From positions 62,001-126,000 of the forward strand of contig JANQSS010000004.1 in the NCBI GenBank assembly GCA_028279185.1: a stretch of DNA of 64,000 bases, read 5' to 3'. Shown piece by piece: positions 53,436 to 62,584 of the stretch. Made by a program: the position numbers and the translations under genes. This stretch comes from Saprospiraceae bacterium. Its GTDB lineage: Bacteria; Bacteroidota; Bacteroidia; Chitinophagales; Saprospiraceae. Positions within the stretch are counted from its first letter, which is position 1, and every line of letters begins with the position of its first letter. Under the pieces are notes generated by a model. That model was not told where the DNA came from and searched no databases. It was given only the letters and a program-made list of their open reading frames with translations.

Positions 53436-54758
53436 ATGGCGGTTAACGATTATTTCATCATTGAGGGCGGACATAAGTTGTCCGGATCCATAAAGCCTCA
53501 AGGTGCAAAAAATGAAGTATTGCAATTAATTTGCGCAACATTGATGACCGAGGAGGAGGTGGTTATTCGAAATGTCCCGGACATCGTAGATGTTAGAAAG
53601 TTGATACGGCTTGTAACCGGGCTTGGAGTACAGGTTGAGCGGATTGACGAAAGCACGTATGTATTTCAAGCGCGTGATATTGATTTTAATTTTACAGCAA
53701 CCACAGAATACCAGGAAGAGGCTCGTAAAATTAGGGGTTCTGTCATGCTTTTAGCACCGCTCATGCATCGATTCGGAAGAGCCTATATTCCAAATCCAGG
53801 AGGTGACAAAATTGGCAGACGGCGATTAGATACGCATTTCAACGCATTTATTAAACTTGGGGCAGAAGTACGATACAATGCAGAGAGTAAGAGTTATTAT
53901 CTCGACGCTAAATCTCTTCGCGGTGCAGATATCTTAATGGATGAAATAAGCGTCACTGGAACAGCCAACATTGTCATGGCGGCCGTCATGACCAATGGAA
54001 AAACCACCATTTATAACGCTGCCTGTGAACCCTACTTACAGCAACTATGCTCGATGCTTTCAAATATGGGAGCAGATATTCAGGGAATCGGATCGAATCT
54101 TCTTACGATTAGAGGTGTGGGTCATTTGGGGGGTACATCTATAACGGTCATGCCTGATATGATCGAGGTTGGCAGTTTTATCGGATTAGCGGCTATGACA
54201 CAATCAGATTTGACCATTACGGATGTCGATTATAAAGAGTTGGGTGTGATTCCAGGTGTCTTTAATTCACTCGGAATTTCGATGGAACTCAACGATAATT
54301 CCATCCGAATTCCTCCGCAAGAAGTCTATGAGATATCGACATTCATGGATGGATCAATAATGACTATTTATGACAGTCCTTGGCCGGGTTTCACACCGGA
54401 CCTCATGAGTATAGCTTTAGTTGTTGCTACTCAAGCCAGAGGAAGTGTACTAATCCATCAAAAGATGTTTGAAAGTCGATTGTTTTTTGTTGACAAACTG
54501 ATCGATATGGGGGCTCAGATCATTCTGTGCGACCCGCATCGTGCGACGGTAATTGGCCTGGGGCGAAGTCAATCGCTACGCGGTATCGAGATGAGTTCAC
54601 CGGATATCCGGGCTGGGGTATCCTTATTAATAGCTGCTATGTCGGCAGAGGGTCGCAGCACTATTCACAACATCAATCAAATTGACCGTGGATATCAACA
54701 CATAGATGAACGACTAAATGCAATTGGGGCTAAAATTGAAAGGTTCAGCCCTATGTAG
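53436..54758 (+). CDS. murA: UDP-N-acetylglucosamine 1-carboxyvinyltransferase with Asp active-site variant
   Basis: A 440-residue inside-out alpha/beta barrel enzyme for the first step of peptidoglycan synthesis. Landmarks: GGHKLSGSIKPQGAKNEVLQLICATLM (Lys and Asn of the PEP site), EARKIRGSVMLLAPLM, the loop NPGGDKIGRRRLDTHF, and DIRAGVSLLIAAM. The loop carries Asp124 where E. coli MurA has Cys115, the residue alkylated by fosfomycin; the Asp form is active but fosfomycin-insensitive in known bacteria. Preceded by a hairpin array. Confidence 0.95.
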   Translation: MAVNDYFIIEGGHKLSGSIKPQGAKNEVLQLICATLMTEEEVVIRNVPDIVDVRKLIRLVTGLGVQVERIDESTYVFQARDIDFNFTATTEYQEEARKIRGSVMLLAPLMHRFGRAYIPNPGGDKIGRRRLDTHFNAFIKLGAEVRYNAESKSYYLDAKSLRGADILMDEISVTGTANIVMAAVMTNGKTTIYNAACEPYLQQLCSMLSNMGADIQGIGSNLLTIRGVGHLGGTSITVMPDMIEVGSFIGLAAMTQSDLTITDVDYKELGVIPGVFNSLGISMELNDNSIRIPPQEVYEISTFMDGSIMTIYDSPWPGFTPDLMSIALVVATQARGSVLIHQKMFESRLFFVDKLIDMGAQIILCDPHRATVIGLGRSQSLRGIEMSSPDIRAGVSLLIAAMSAEGRSTIHNINQIDRGYQHIDERLNAIGAKIERFSPM

Positions 54759-54768
54759 TCGCAGCCGT

Positions 54769-55740
54769 CTATTTTTTTCGTTCTATGACGTACTCAACCA
54801 TATTTACCACTTGGTCGTAAACGTCACTCGATGCAAAATGGGAAAGATGCTGAAGTGCCTCGTTTTTATAGTACATCATCTTTTCACGGGTGTAGTCCAT
54901 ACCGTCGCCAGACCTTACCCTGTTAATTATTTCCTTCATGCGCTTGCTGTTGTCATGGTGTTTTCGAATGGTTTTTAGGTATTTTTTTCGCTCGCTAAAA
55001 CCCATGGCTGCTAACGTGTGTATGAGCGGCAACGTCATTTTCTTCTCTTTAATATCGTTGCCAACGGGTTTTCCAACATGATTTTCGCCATAATCAAATA
55101 AGTCATCTTTCATTTGGAATGCAATGCCAATTTTTTGCCCAAAAGCCGCTATTTCATCGATTAGCGATTCGTCCCCTGTGGCAGATACAGCTCCAGCTTC
55201 GCAAGATGCTGAAATGAGTGAAGCCGTTTTTTTACGGATAATTTCAAAGTAGGTCGACTCATCTATGTCCAGGGATCGTGATTTTTCCATTTGAAGGAGC
55301 TCACCTTCACTCATATCCCGTACCGCCTTCGACATAACGTCAAGCAGCCTATATTCTTTGTTCTCAAGTGAAATGAGCAACCCTTTAGACAATAAATAAT
55401 CTCCAACCAGAACAGCGGCTTTATTTTTCCATAGGGCGTTAATTGAGAAAAAACCACGACGAGTCATTGCGTCATCCACAACGTCGTCATGGACCAATGT
55501 GGCGGTATGTAAAAGTTCGACCATTGATGCCGCTATGTACGTCTTTTCTGAAATGCCTCCGCACAATTTTGCACAATAGAGTACGAACATGGGCCGCAGC
55601 TGTTTACCTTTTCGTTTGACGATGTAATACGTAATCCTATCGAGCAACGGGACACGACTCTTCATGGTATCTCGAAAATAGGTTTCGAACTGCTCAAGTT
55701 GAGGTTTTATTGGCGCCTTTAATCGGCTCAGTTTAGTCAT
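54769..55740 (-). CDS. Polyprenyl diphosphate synthase (trans, medium/long chain)
   Basis: A 323-residue all-helical prenyl synthase with first Asp-rich motif LVHDDVVDD (residues 85-90) and second motif MKDDLFDYGE near 214, plus KGKQLRPMFV and EGELLQMEK. Probably makes an octaprenyl-like chain for menaquinone; chain length cannot be read confidently. Convergent with murA (10 bases between stops) and divergent from the DUF6427 gene. Confidence 0.9.
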   Translation of the reverse strand: MTKLSRLKAPIKPQLEQFETYFRDTMKSRVPLLDRITYYIVKRKGKQLRPMFVLYCAKLCGGISEKTYIAASMVELLHTATLVHDDVVDDAMTRRGFFSINALWKNKAAVLVGDYLLSKGLLISLENKEYRLLDVMSKAVRDMSEGELLQMEKSRSLDIDESTYFEIIRKKTASLISASCEAGAVSATGDESLIDEIAAFGQKIGIAFQMKDDLFDYGENHVGKPVGNDIKEKKMTLPLIHTLAAMGFSERKKYLKTIRKHHDNSKRMKEIINRVRSGDGMDYTREKMMYYKNEALQHLSHFASSDVYDQVVNMVEYVIERKK

Positions 55741-55829
55741 ACGCTGTACTTCCTATATATAATCGAGACTTTTCTATGTATGTCCATGAATAAAACAGAG
55801 AAGAAGACAACTGGTTTTTCAAATTGTCC

Positions 55830-55837
55830 TACTTTTG
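55830..55837 (+). promoter_or_regulatory. -7 box of the DUF6427 gene
   Basis: TACTTTTG exact; expected start near 55841, i.e. downstream of the ATG at 55780, which supports GTG 55861 as the true start codon. Confidence 0.45.
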
Positions 55838-55860
55838 ATTCTGCTAATGTAGCTTACGTC

Positions 55861-56835
55861 GTGTTAAAATTATTCAGAAAAAATCAATTCATGCGCAGCC
55901 TGCTCCTATTGCCGGTTGCGCTGCTGTTAAATCTGAATGTATTGCTAAACCCGTCAATCGAATTTCCTGTCTATAATGATCTGATCGATCCCTATTTACA
56001 AGATTTTTATTTAAATATGCCGATTACGCACTGGCTGGTCCTTTCACTGCTTTTTTTTACTAAAGCTGTATTACTCAATCGTCTTGTAATCATCAATCGA
56101 CTTTCAAACACGATTACGTTGTATCCGGGCTTGTTTTTGATTGTGTTGATGTCTGCGTTTCCAATATTTGAGTTTGTATCCTCAGTATCGGTTGCCTTGT
56201 TAGCATTTATTTTGTTGTTGTCTAATTTAATGTATATCAATGCTCGGACCAGTGTTGTAAACAAAATATTCAATGTTGGACTTTATTTGGGTCTTATGAT
56301 GATACTAGTCTTGCCCAATTTGTTGTTTTTTTTTATGATTATCATTTCAATAAGTTGGCTCACTTCGTTAAAACAACGGACTATATTTAATTTATTGAAT
56401 GGAGTTTTACTCCCCTTTTTATTTGCGTCTTTGTACGCTCTTCTTTGGGATCTACCATTTGGCGATGTAACAACCAACTATAGTGATCAATTTGGTATAG
56501 GAAATATATCCATTCCAGAGAGCTTGGAATCCTGGCTGATCGTTGTACTGACATCGCTGTATTTATTAATCGTTCTGATTACGTACAACACTGTCGTTTC
56601 TAAAAAGAGTATTCAAAGTGTTCGCAAGATAAATGTGATCACAGTTTCTATTGTTTTTATTTTATTGATTCATGTGATCAGTGGCCTTCCTTCTAAACAC
56701 AACTTAATTCTTCTAACGCCTGTCTTTGCCTATTACACAGCGGAAGGGGTCCTTAAATTTAAACGAGAGAGTAATGCAGAGCTCATTTTAATATTACTCG
56801 TTATTCTTGGAATTATTTTACCTTTTGTAGCGTGA
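55861..56835 (+). CDS. DUF6427-like integral membrane protein
   Basis: A 324-residue protein with about ten hydrophobic segments and no soluble domain. It begins VLKLFRKNQFMRSLLLLPVALLLNL (GTG start), matching the short basic opening then first helix of Bacteroidota DUF6427 proteins. An earlier in-frame ATG at 55780 adds a polar stretch that lies upstream of the promoter-like box and is unlikely. Its function is unknown; in related genomes it lies near cell-wall genes. Confidence 0.7.
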   Translation: MLKLFRKNQFMRSLLLLPVALLLNLNVLLNPSIEFPVYNDLIDPYLQDFYLNMPITHWLVLSLLFFTKAVLLNRLVIINRLSNTITLYPGLFLIVLMSAFPIFEFVSSVSVALLAFILLLSNLMYINARTSVVNKIFNVGLYLGLMMILVLPNLLFFFMIIISISWLTSLKQRTIFNLLNGVLLPFLFASLYALLWDLPFGDVTTNYSDQFGIGNISIPESLESWLIVVLTSLYLLIVLITYNTVVSKKSIQSVRKINVITVSIVFILLIHVISGLPSKHNLILLTPVFAYYTAEGVLKFKRESNAELILILLVILGIILPFVA

Positions 56836-56885
56836 TCGAAAACTGGTTTTTGTATTTTGATCTTCCTTTTTGCCAACTTCTTACA

Positions 56886-58430
56886 TTAGTTGGATGGACT
56901 ATCTAACGATTTTGTGTAAATCGTTTGACTAGGAAAAGCAAATTCCAGCCCATTTGATTTAGCAAGCTGCATCATTTCGTATATTATTTCCTCCTTAATT
57001 TTCAGCTCGTCTGAATAACCCGGTACTTCAAGGTATGCGCGAAACATGATATTAATGGAAGATTCAGCCATCTCCTTTACATGCACATAATAGTTTTGAT
57101 TTGCCAGCATTTCATGATTGAGAATCAGGTTTTTTAAATCGTTTACATACGCGCGCAATTGTTCTGGCTGAGCGTCATAGGTGACACCAATCTTTGTGTC
57201 AAAAATTCGAAGACTGCGAACACCAAGATTTTGAATATTCATATTGGCAAGTGTTCCGTTTGGAACAGATATAATCGATGTGTCAATACTCTTAATACGA
57301 GTGGTGCGAAACCCAACTTCCTCGACTTGCCCTTCAAAACCAGAACCGATTATATAATCGCCAATTTGGAATGGTTTGTCAGCAAAAATCATAATCGAAC
57401 CGATGAAATTTTTTACCGCATCTTGAGCAGCCAATGCAATAGCCAACCCACCGATCGAAACCCCAGCTATCAGGGCTGTAACATTTACCTCGAGTACATG
57501 AAGAACTTGAAGAATGGCTCCGGCTACGATTACAAGATGTACAATCTTCTTTAATAAAGGCAAAAGTTGATCATCCATTTTGCTCGAGGTCGTGGTGACG
57601 AGGGCATTTAGATGATAGATGAAGAAGTTTGCAACGCGGATAAGTACGAGCGCGATACAGGCTATTTGAATAATTGTTATGGCTTTGGTCAGAAATGCTC
57701 CAAGTTTAATCGGCAGCAAGAGCATGGGGACGAGGTACAAGATAATTTGAAGTATGAGCAGCAAACTGATCGCTGAGGTTAAGCGATCCACTAACTTAAG
57801 CTGTTCACCGTCATCCTTTAGTATCCATCGTTTTAAAGCCCGACGTACAAATGGTCTTAACAAGCGTTGGGTAAACCAATATAAGATGAAGCTACATAAG
57901 GCTATCAGCAAAAATCCAAGGTACTGCCAGATGGCCAGATTGAGAAAGGTACGTTGCCCAAAACTAGAAAAGAGATTCATTAAAAATGTAGAACCAAATG
58001 GAAAAACTTTTTTATGTATGGTGGGAATGAGTTGCAGCGTTTGTGGCGCGAAAAACCAATTTTCATCCTTCCTCACCAAATACACTTCTGGCAATAACTC
58101 CGGAAAGAGGACATAAGTGGCTTTATTCGAAGACGAGTCAACATAGTCACCCCTTTTCGGCAATACCTCAAGATTCACGAATAAGCCTTCGCCATCAAGT
58201 ATTTGTTTTAGTTGTATGGCGCGCTCGATGCACTCTGCACTATCCGCGCATGCTGCATAGTTCAAGGATACTGCCGATAGAGCCGGTTCATATGAATCTG
58301 GTTGCAAATAATGCAGATGGTTGAATACAGCATGGTAGGGACTCGACACATTTGCATGCCCAGTCTGACTATAGGAGATAATGGACCAGCACGCTGTGAT
58401 GCAAACGGTAAAAATGAGTTTCAGCTTCAT
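56886..58430 (-). CDS. Mechanosensitive ion channel, MscS family
   Basis: A 514-residue protein from the ATG at 58430 with an AQ-like signal peptide (SIISYSQ), a periplasmic domain (about 20-150), then TM helices at about 160-185, 220-250, 260-285 and the pore segment AGVSIGGLAIALAAQDAVKNFIGSIMIFADKPF, followed by the cytoplasmic cage (VGFRTTRIKSIDTSIISVPN and FPSQTIYTK). The pore motif with small residues (AxxxGGLAxALA and AQDAVKNFIG) is diagnostic. It relieves osmotic pressure. An upstream in-frame ATG at 58484 is less likely. Confidence 0.92.
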   Translation of the reverse strand: MKLKLIFTVCITACWSIISYSQTGHANVSSPYHAVFNHLHYLQPDSYEPALSAVSLNYAACADSAECIERAIQLKQILDGEGLFVNLEVLPKRGDYVDSSSNKATYVLFPELLPEVYLVRKDENWFFAPQTLQLIPTIHKKVFPFGSTFLMNLFSSFGQRTFLNLAIWQYLGFLLIALCSFILYWFTQRLLRPFVRRALKRWILKDDGEQLKLVDRLTSAISLLLILQIILYLVPMLLLPIKLGAFLTKAITIIQIACIALVLIRVANFFIYHLNALVTTTSSKMDDQLLPLLKKIVHLVIVAGAILQVLHVLEVNVTALIAGVSIGGLAIALAAQDAVKNFIGSIMIFADKPFQIGDYIIGSGFEGQVEEVGFRTTRIKSIDTSIISVPNGTLANMNIQNLGVRSLRIFDTKIGVTYDAQPEQLRAYVNDLKNLILNHEMLANQNYYVHVKEMAESSINIMFRAYLEVPGYSDELKIKEEIIYEMMQLAKSNGLEFAFPSQTIYTKSLDSPSN

Positions 58431-58559
58431 ATGACGAGTGAATTGGCTTTTTACTATAAAAATGCAAACCGAACATGTCGACAAGGCATTTTAAATTACA
58501 ATATTAATAGAATCATAACAGATTAGCATTCAGAAATTTACTTCTTTGCATATTCAAAC

Positions 58560-59480
58560 ATGGACTGGTCTAGCACGATACAAGGGTTTAAAAACTATCT
58601 TATATTGGAAAAAGGAGTTTCAAAACACACGCTGGAAGGGTATTTGGAGGACGTGTCTAAGCTACATCTTTTTGCTTCTGAATCATTCTCAATTGGACCA
58701 ACAGCTGTAGAAAAAGATCATCTTTCTTCATTTGTCCAGTTAATCTATGATCTTGGGCTGAGTGCAAGAACACAGGCGCGCATAATGTCAGGAGTGAAAT
58801 CTTTTTTTAATTATCTCATCCTCGAGGGGCTCATGACTCAAAATCCGGCTAAAATGTTAACCGGACCGCGATTGACACGCAAGATACCTGAAGTGCTTTC
58901 AATTGAGGAAATGACGTCGTTCTTGGCTGCAATTGATTTGAGCCACCCCCAGGGAACGCGGAACAGGGCAATTTTCGAAGTGCTTTATGCATGTGGTTTG
59001 CGGGTTAGCGAATTGGTTAATTTGCAGCTGTCAAATTTGTATTTTGATGTAGGCGTCATCAAAGTTCTTGGCAAAAACAATAAAGAGCGTTTAGTGCCAA
59101 TCGGTAGTACAGCCATAAAACATGTGCGACAATATCTAGAAAATGAACGTATTCCTCATGGAAATCCTAAAAAGGAGAGCGAGGACATTGTTTTTTTAAA
59201 TAGACGTGGTAGTCGATTGACACGAAATATGATATTCATTCTTTGCCAACAATTTGCGGAAAAGGCAGGTTTATTGAAGAAAGTGAGCCCGCACACATTT
59301 AGACATTCATTTGCCACCCATTTGGTCGAAGGCGGTGCGGATTTACGTGCCGTTCAGGATATGTTGGGACATGTTTCTATTACAACAACAGAAATATATA
59401 CACATATGGATGCGCAGTTTTTGCGAGAAACAATTGATCTTTATCACCCAAGAAGCCATGCTTCGCACAATAAAAATTAA
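58560..59480 (+). CDS. xerD: Tyrosine recombinase XerD
   Basis: A 306-residue site-specific recombinase: SAM-like N-terminal domain (about 1-95), catalytic domain with Arg148 (ACGLRVSEL), Lys172 (GKNNKERLVP), His245-x2-Arg248 (HTFRHSFATH), His271 (LGHVSITTTE) and nucleophile Tyr280. This is the housekeeping XerC/D type that resolves chromosome dimers at dif. It lies 10 bases upstream of the Ig-like lipoprotein gene, in the same operon as lptB. No dif-like site was located. Confidence 0.88.
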   Translation: MDWSSTIQGFKNYLILEKGVSKHTLEGYLEDVSKLHLFASESFSIGPTAVEKDHLSSFVQLIYDLGLSARTQARIMSGVKSFFNYLILEGLMTQNPAKMLTGPRLTRKIPEVLSIEEMTSFLAAIDLSHPQGTRNRAIFEVLYACGLRVSELVNLQLSNLYFDVGVIKVLGKNNKERLVPIGSTAIKHVRQYLENERIPHGNPKKESEDIVFLNRRGSRLTRNMIFILCQQFAEKAGLLKKVSPHTFRHSFATHLVEGGADLRAVQDMLGHVSITTTEIYTHMDAQFLRETIDLYHPRSHASHNKN

Positions 59481-59489
59481 GTTACTCAT

Positions 59490-61118
59490 TTGAGCCGGAA
59501 AACGAATATCGAAATCAATCGATTGTTTAATTTGATAGGACTGTGTATGTGTCTCATCTTACTTAATCAGTGCGCTAACAAATTGTCAATTGAAGGGGGT
59601 GCCAAGGATGAAAAAGCACCAGAGCTTGATGTTGAAAAGTCAGATAAAAATTTTCAAACAAATTTTGATTCCCGTGAATTTGCTTTGTATTTTGATGAGT
59701 TCGTGGAATTGGATAACCCAGGTGAACAAATAATTATTTCCCCGCCATTAAGATATTCGTTGACGCCGATTGCACGTGGTAAAAAAATAATTTTCAAATT
59801 TCATCCGGAAGAAGAATTAAGTCCGAACACGACATATTCGGTACAATTTGGTGAATCAATAAAAGATATAACAGAAAAAAACCCTATTCAGAATTTGCGC
59901 TACGTATTGGCAACAGGTGACAAGATTGATTCGATGCAAGTACGTGTATTTGTTCGAAACCTGACAGATGGTGCTCCCGTAGAAGGAGCCTTTGTCATGT
60001 TGTATGAAACGCTTAGTGATACTGTTATCCGGACTGGAAAACCAGTTTATTTTTCGAAAAGTGACAGCTCAGGCTTAGCGATAGTTAAAAATACACGTCC
60101 AGGGAAGTATAGGATAATTTCTCTGAAGGATGAAAATAGAAATTATCAATTGGATAACGCTGAAGAACAAATTGGATACTTAGACACGTTTATATCATCA
60201 AGTATCAATCCGGCAACGACATACACCATACATATGTATAGTGAATTGACTCCTCCTCGCTTGTCCTCGATTAATAAAATTGATAGCTTGCTCTATGCTT
60301 GCACCATAGATGGAGAGACGGATTATATTAATTGGAAAGCTCCTGGAGGATCGAAAATAGAAATGTATAAGCGGCAAGATACTGTGTATCTTTATACCCG
60401 TGAGGAGATTCCCTACGTCATCCTGGAAAATATGTTTCTTCCCGACGACACAATTCAGATTGCTTCTTTACGCGTCGAACAGGATGCGAATAATCCACTA
60501 AAAAACGTTCTAATTAAGAGTTATGACGCTCGAAAAATAGGCGGACGAATTTATGTTAATATGGTTGTAAGCGGACCTGTGTCTGGAATCGATTTAAATA
60601 AATTTAAGGCCTTAAACAAGGATAGTGTTTTTGTTAAGTTAACACAAATTGAGCTTGACTCAAGTTTTAATACTGCACATAATATCAATGTAACCTACGA
60701 TAGCCGTGGATTGACAGATTCAATATTATTGGAGAAAGGCGCTGTTTCTTCATGGCGTTTCGAAAATGATGATACAATATTACCGCTAAGACCAATTGGG
60801 TCGTCGAGTTTAAGCAACCTAATTGTTGAGATTGACGACTTAGATCCAGCGACGAGCTACTTGCTGAAACTCAAAAATGATCGAGGTGTTGTTATTAATG
60901 AATTGACTATAAAAGGAGAAATGGAATATACTTGGATGATACCGGGTTTATTTCCAAAGAAACATACGCTGGATCTTATAAGTGATTTGAATAACAATGG
61001 AATCCGTGATGGAGGATTTTTCGATCTTCGTATGATTCCAGAACCGATTGTGAGTCAAGAAATAAATAAATTGCGACCAGATTGGGATGTTCAGATTGAT
61101 GTCCAACCGACAAAATAA
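59490..61118 (+). CDS. Ig-like (Big_5) domain lipoprotein
   Basis: A 542-residue lipoprotein with TTG start; signal LFNLIGLCMCLILLNQC with lipid Cys at about 28, then ANKLSIEGGAKDEKAPEL, the usual opening of this group (GGPKDxxPP). The next about 100 residues (NFDSREFALYFDEFVEL to YSVQFGESIKDITEKN) form an SbsA/Big_5-like Ig domain; the rest is beta-rich with a carboxypeptidase-regulatory-like segment near PVEGAFVMLYETLSD. Outer-membrane lipoprotein of unknown role, conserved in Bacteroidota near xerD and lptB. Confidence 0.82.
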   Translation: MSRKTNIEINRLFNLIGLCMCLILLNQCANKLSIEGGAKDEKAPELDVEKSDKNFQTNFDSREFALYFDEFVELDNPGEQIIISPPLRYSLTPIARGKKIIFKFHPEEELSPNTTYSVQFGESIKDITEKNPIQNLRYVLATGDKIDSMQVRVFVRNLTDGAPVEGAFVMLYETLSDTVIRTGKPVYFSKSDSSGLAIVKNTRPGKYRIISLKDENRNYQLDNAEEQIGYLDTFISSSINPATTYTIHMYSELTPPRLSSINKIDSLLYACTIDGETDYINWKAPGGSKIEMYKRQDTVYLYTREEIPYVILENMFLPDDTIQIASLRVEQDANNPLKNVLIKSYDARKIGGRIYVNMVVSGPVSGIDLNKFKALNKDSVFVKLTQIELDSSFNTAHNINVTYDSRGLTDSILLEKGAVSSWRFENDDTILPLRPIGSSSLSNLIVEIDDLDPATSYLLKLKNDRGVVINELTIKGEMEYTWMIPGLFPKKHTLDLISDLNNNGIRDGGFFDLRMIPEPIVSQEINKLRPDWDVQIDVQPTK

Positions 61119-61154
61119 AAATAGAAGAATAAACAATTTCAAAAAGACGAGGAA

Positions 61155-61898
61155 GTGATATTACGATCAGAAAAATTGGTGAAGTACTATGGCCGTCGGC
61201 AAGTGGTAAAGGAGGTTTCACTCGAAGTGAACCAGGGTGAAATAGTGGGATTATTGGGGCCAAACGGTGCTGGAAAAACAACGACTTTTTACATGGTGGT
61301 TGGATTCATTAAACCTTCATCTGGTAAAGTGTTTTTGGATGACAATGAGATTACTGCACTCCCAATGTATCGTCGCGCGCAAAGAGGGGTGGGGTATCTT
61401 CCACAGGAACCTTCAGTGTTTAGAAAGTTGAGTGTGGAGGATAATCTTCGTGCTGTTCTAGAAATGACGAAATTAACAAAAGGTGAACAGGCGCATAAAC
61501 TTGAATCATTGATCGATGAGTTCAGTTTACATAAAGTCCGAAATGGAAATGGAGATACATTATCCGGAGGTGAACGAAGGCGAACTGAAATCGCACGTGC
61601 GCTTGCTACGGACCCAAAATTCATATTACTTGATGAACCATTTGCGGGAATTGACCCAATTGCGGTGGAAGATATCCAACATATTGTTGCGCGATTGAAA
61701 TTAAAGAATATCGGAATTCTAATAACAGATCACAATGTCCAGGAAACACTTTCGATTACGGATCGAGCATATCTCATGTTTGAAGGAAATATATTAAAAT
61801 CCGGTACTGCCGAAGAATTAGCAGCTGATGAAATGGTTCGCAAAGTCTACTTAGGCAAAAACTTTGAATTAAAGCGAAAAGTAATAAACCTGGATTAG
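61155..61898 (+). CDS. lptB: LPS export ABC transporter ATP-binding protein LptB
   Basis: A 247-residue ATPase: Walker [11 protein letters not shown] (35-44), Q-loop [12 protein letters not shown], signature LSGGERRR, Walker [14 protein letters not shown], and H-switch ITDHNVQE. The [10 protein letters not shown] and DHNV segments are typical of LptB. It drives LPS extraction from the inner membrane with LptFG, not in the window. Start is GTG with an AGACGAGGAA ribosome-binding sequence six bases upstream. 36 bases after the Ig-like lipoprotein gene. Confidence 0.93.
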   Translation: MILRSEKLVKYYGRRQVVKEVSLEVNQGEIVGLLGPNGAGKTTTFYMVVGFIKPSSGKVFLDDNEITALPMYRRAQRGVGYLPQEPSVFRKLSVEDNLRAVLEMTKLTKGEQAHKLESLIDEFSLHKVRNGNGDTLSGGERRRTEIARALATDPKFILLDEPFAGIDPIAVEDIQHIVARLKLKNIGILITDHNVQETLSITDRAYLMFEGNILKSGTAEELAADEMVRKVYLGKNFELKRKVINLD

Positions 61899-61972
61899 TC
61901 TAATTTGCAAAATTATAGCAGAAAATAAGTTGCTAATTAGTACGCATTAAGATAAATGTAATTGACAAGATA

Positions 61973-62242
61973 GTGAATGTTGAACGAATAAAGCATCAGG
62001 TTTTCACATTGCCAGCAATGTTGTTATACGGCACTTTTTTTCTTTTTTCCTGCGCAGATGACCCAAACCGGGCCTTGACTTTTTCAGAACGCCGACATAT
62101 TGATTCTACGTTAGTAACACATCAAAATCAGTGGAGGAACTACTACGATTCACTTTGTGATGTTCAGTCGGATTCATTGGTTAGGTTCTATTTTGACAGT
62201 TTGTTGCGAGATGAATACGAATCAATACGGAAATTGGAATGA
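61973..62242 (+). CDS. Small lipoprotein of unknown function
   Basis: An 89-residue protein with GTG start and a lipoprotein signal MLLYGTFFLFSC (Cys at about residue 27) followed by a charged helical region (FSERRHIDSTLVTHQNQWRNYYDSL, RDEYESIRKLE). No family recognised. The end overlaps the next gene by four bases (ATGA), which argues for translation of both. Confidence 0.6.
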   Translation: MNVERIKHQVFTLPAMLLYGTFFLFSCADDPNRALTFSERRHIDSTLVTHQNQWRNYYDSLCDVQSDSLVRFYFDSLLRDEYESIRKLE

Positions 62243-62577
62243 AAAATACCAGCTATATAGTAATATTCCTGTGCTTGGCATTATTGAGTTTTCAGCGAGC
62301 CGATACATCGGGACTATTTGCCCGGGAAAAAATACGCACGTTTTATTTGGAAAAGATGGCTCAATTTCATGCCGGTCAAATAAAAAAATGCAGGCAGAAT
62401 GCACTTGAAATGGCACGATCTCAAGTGGATTCCGTGCTATCGGGGACTGAATTACTTATGGATACGGACACATTTAGTTTACTCCCTCGTCCCGATAAAC
62501 CGGAGAAGCCGGAATTTGATTTTGAGCCTGATTCTATAGAAGTTGATCCTTTATTTGAATTTGACTCATTACGTTGA
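62239..62577 (+). CDS. Small secreted protein, unknown function
   Basis: A 112-residue protein with N-terminal hydrophobic segment (residues 6-18) and polar helix KIRTFYLEKMAQFHAGQIKKC, then an acidic, proline-rich tail (PRPDKPEKPEFDFEPDSIEVDP). Its start overlaps the preceding lipoprotein stop (ATGA). Function is unknown. Convergent with lysA, seven bases between stops. Confidence 0.6.
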   Translation: MKNTSYIVIFLCLALLSFQRADTSGLFAREKIRTFYLEKMAQFHAGQIKKCRQNALEMARSQVDSVLSGTELLMDTDTFSLLPRPDKPEKPEFDFEPDSIEVDPLFEFDSLR

Positions 62578-62584
62578 AAATGCA

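Noticed and set aside
58560-59480. Tyrosine recombinase as evidence of a mobile element
   Set aside because: XerD-type housekeeping protein in an envelope operon, with no att repeats, transposase or phage genes.
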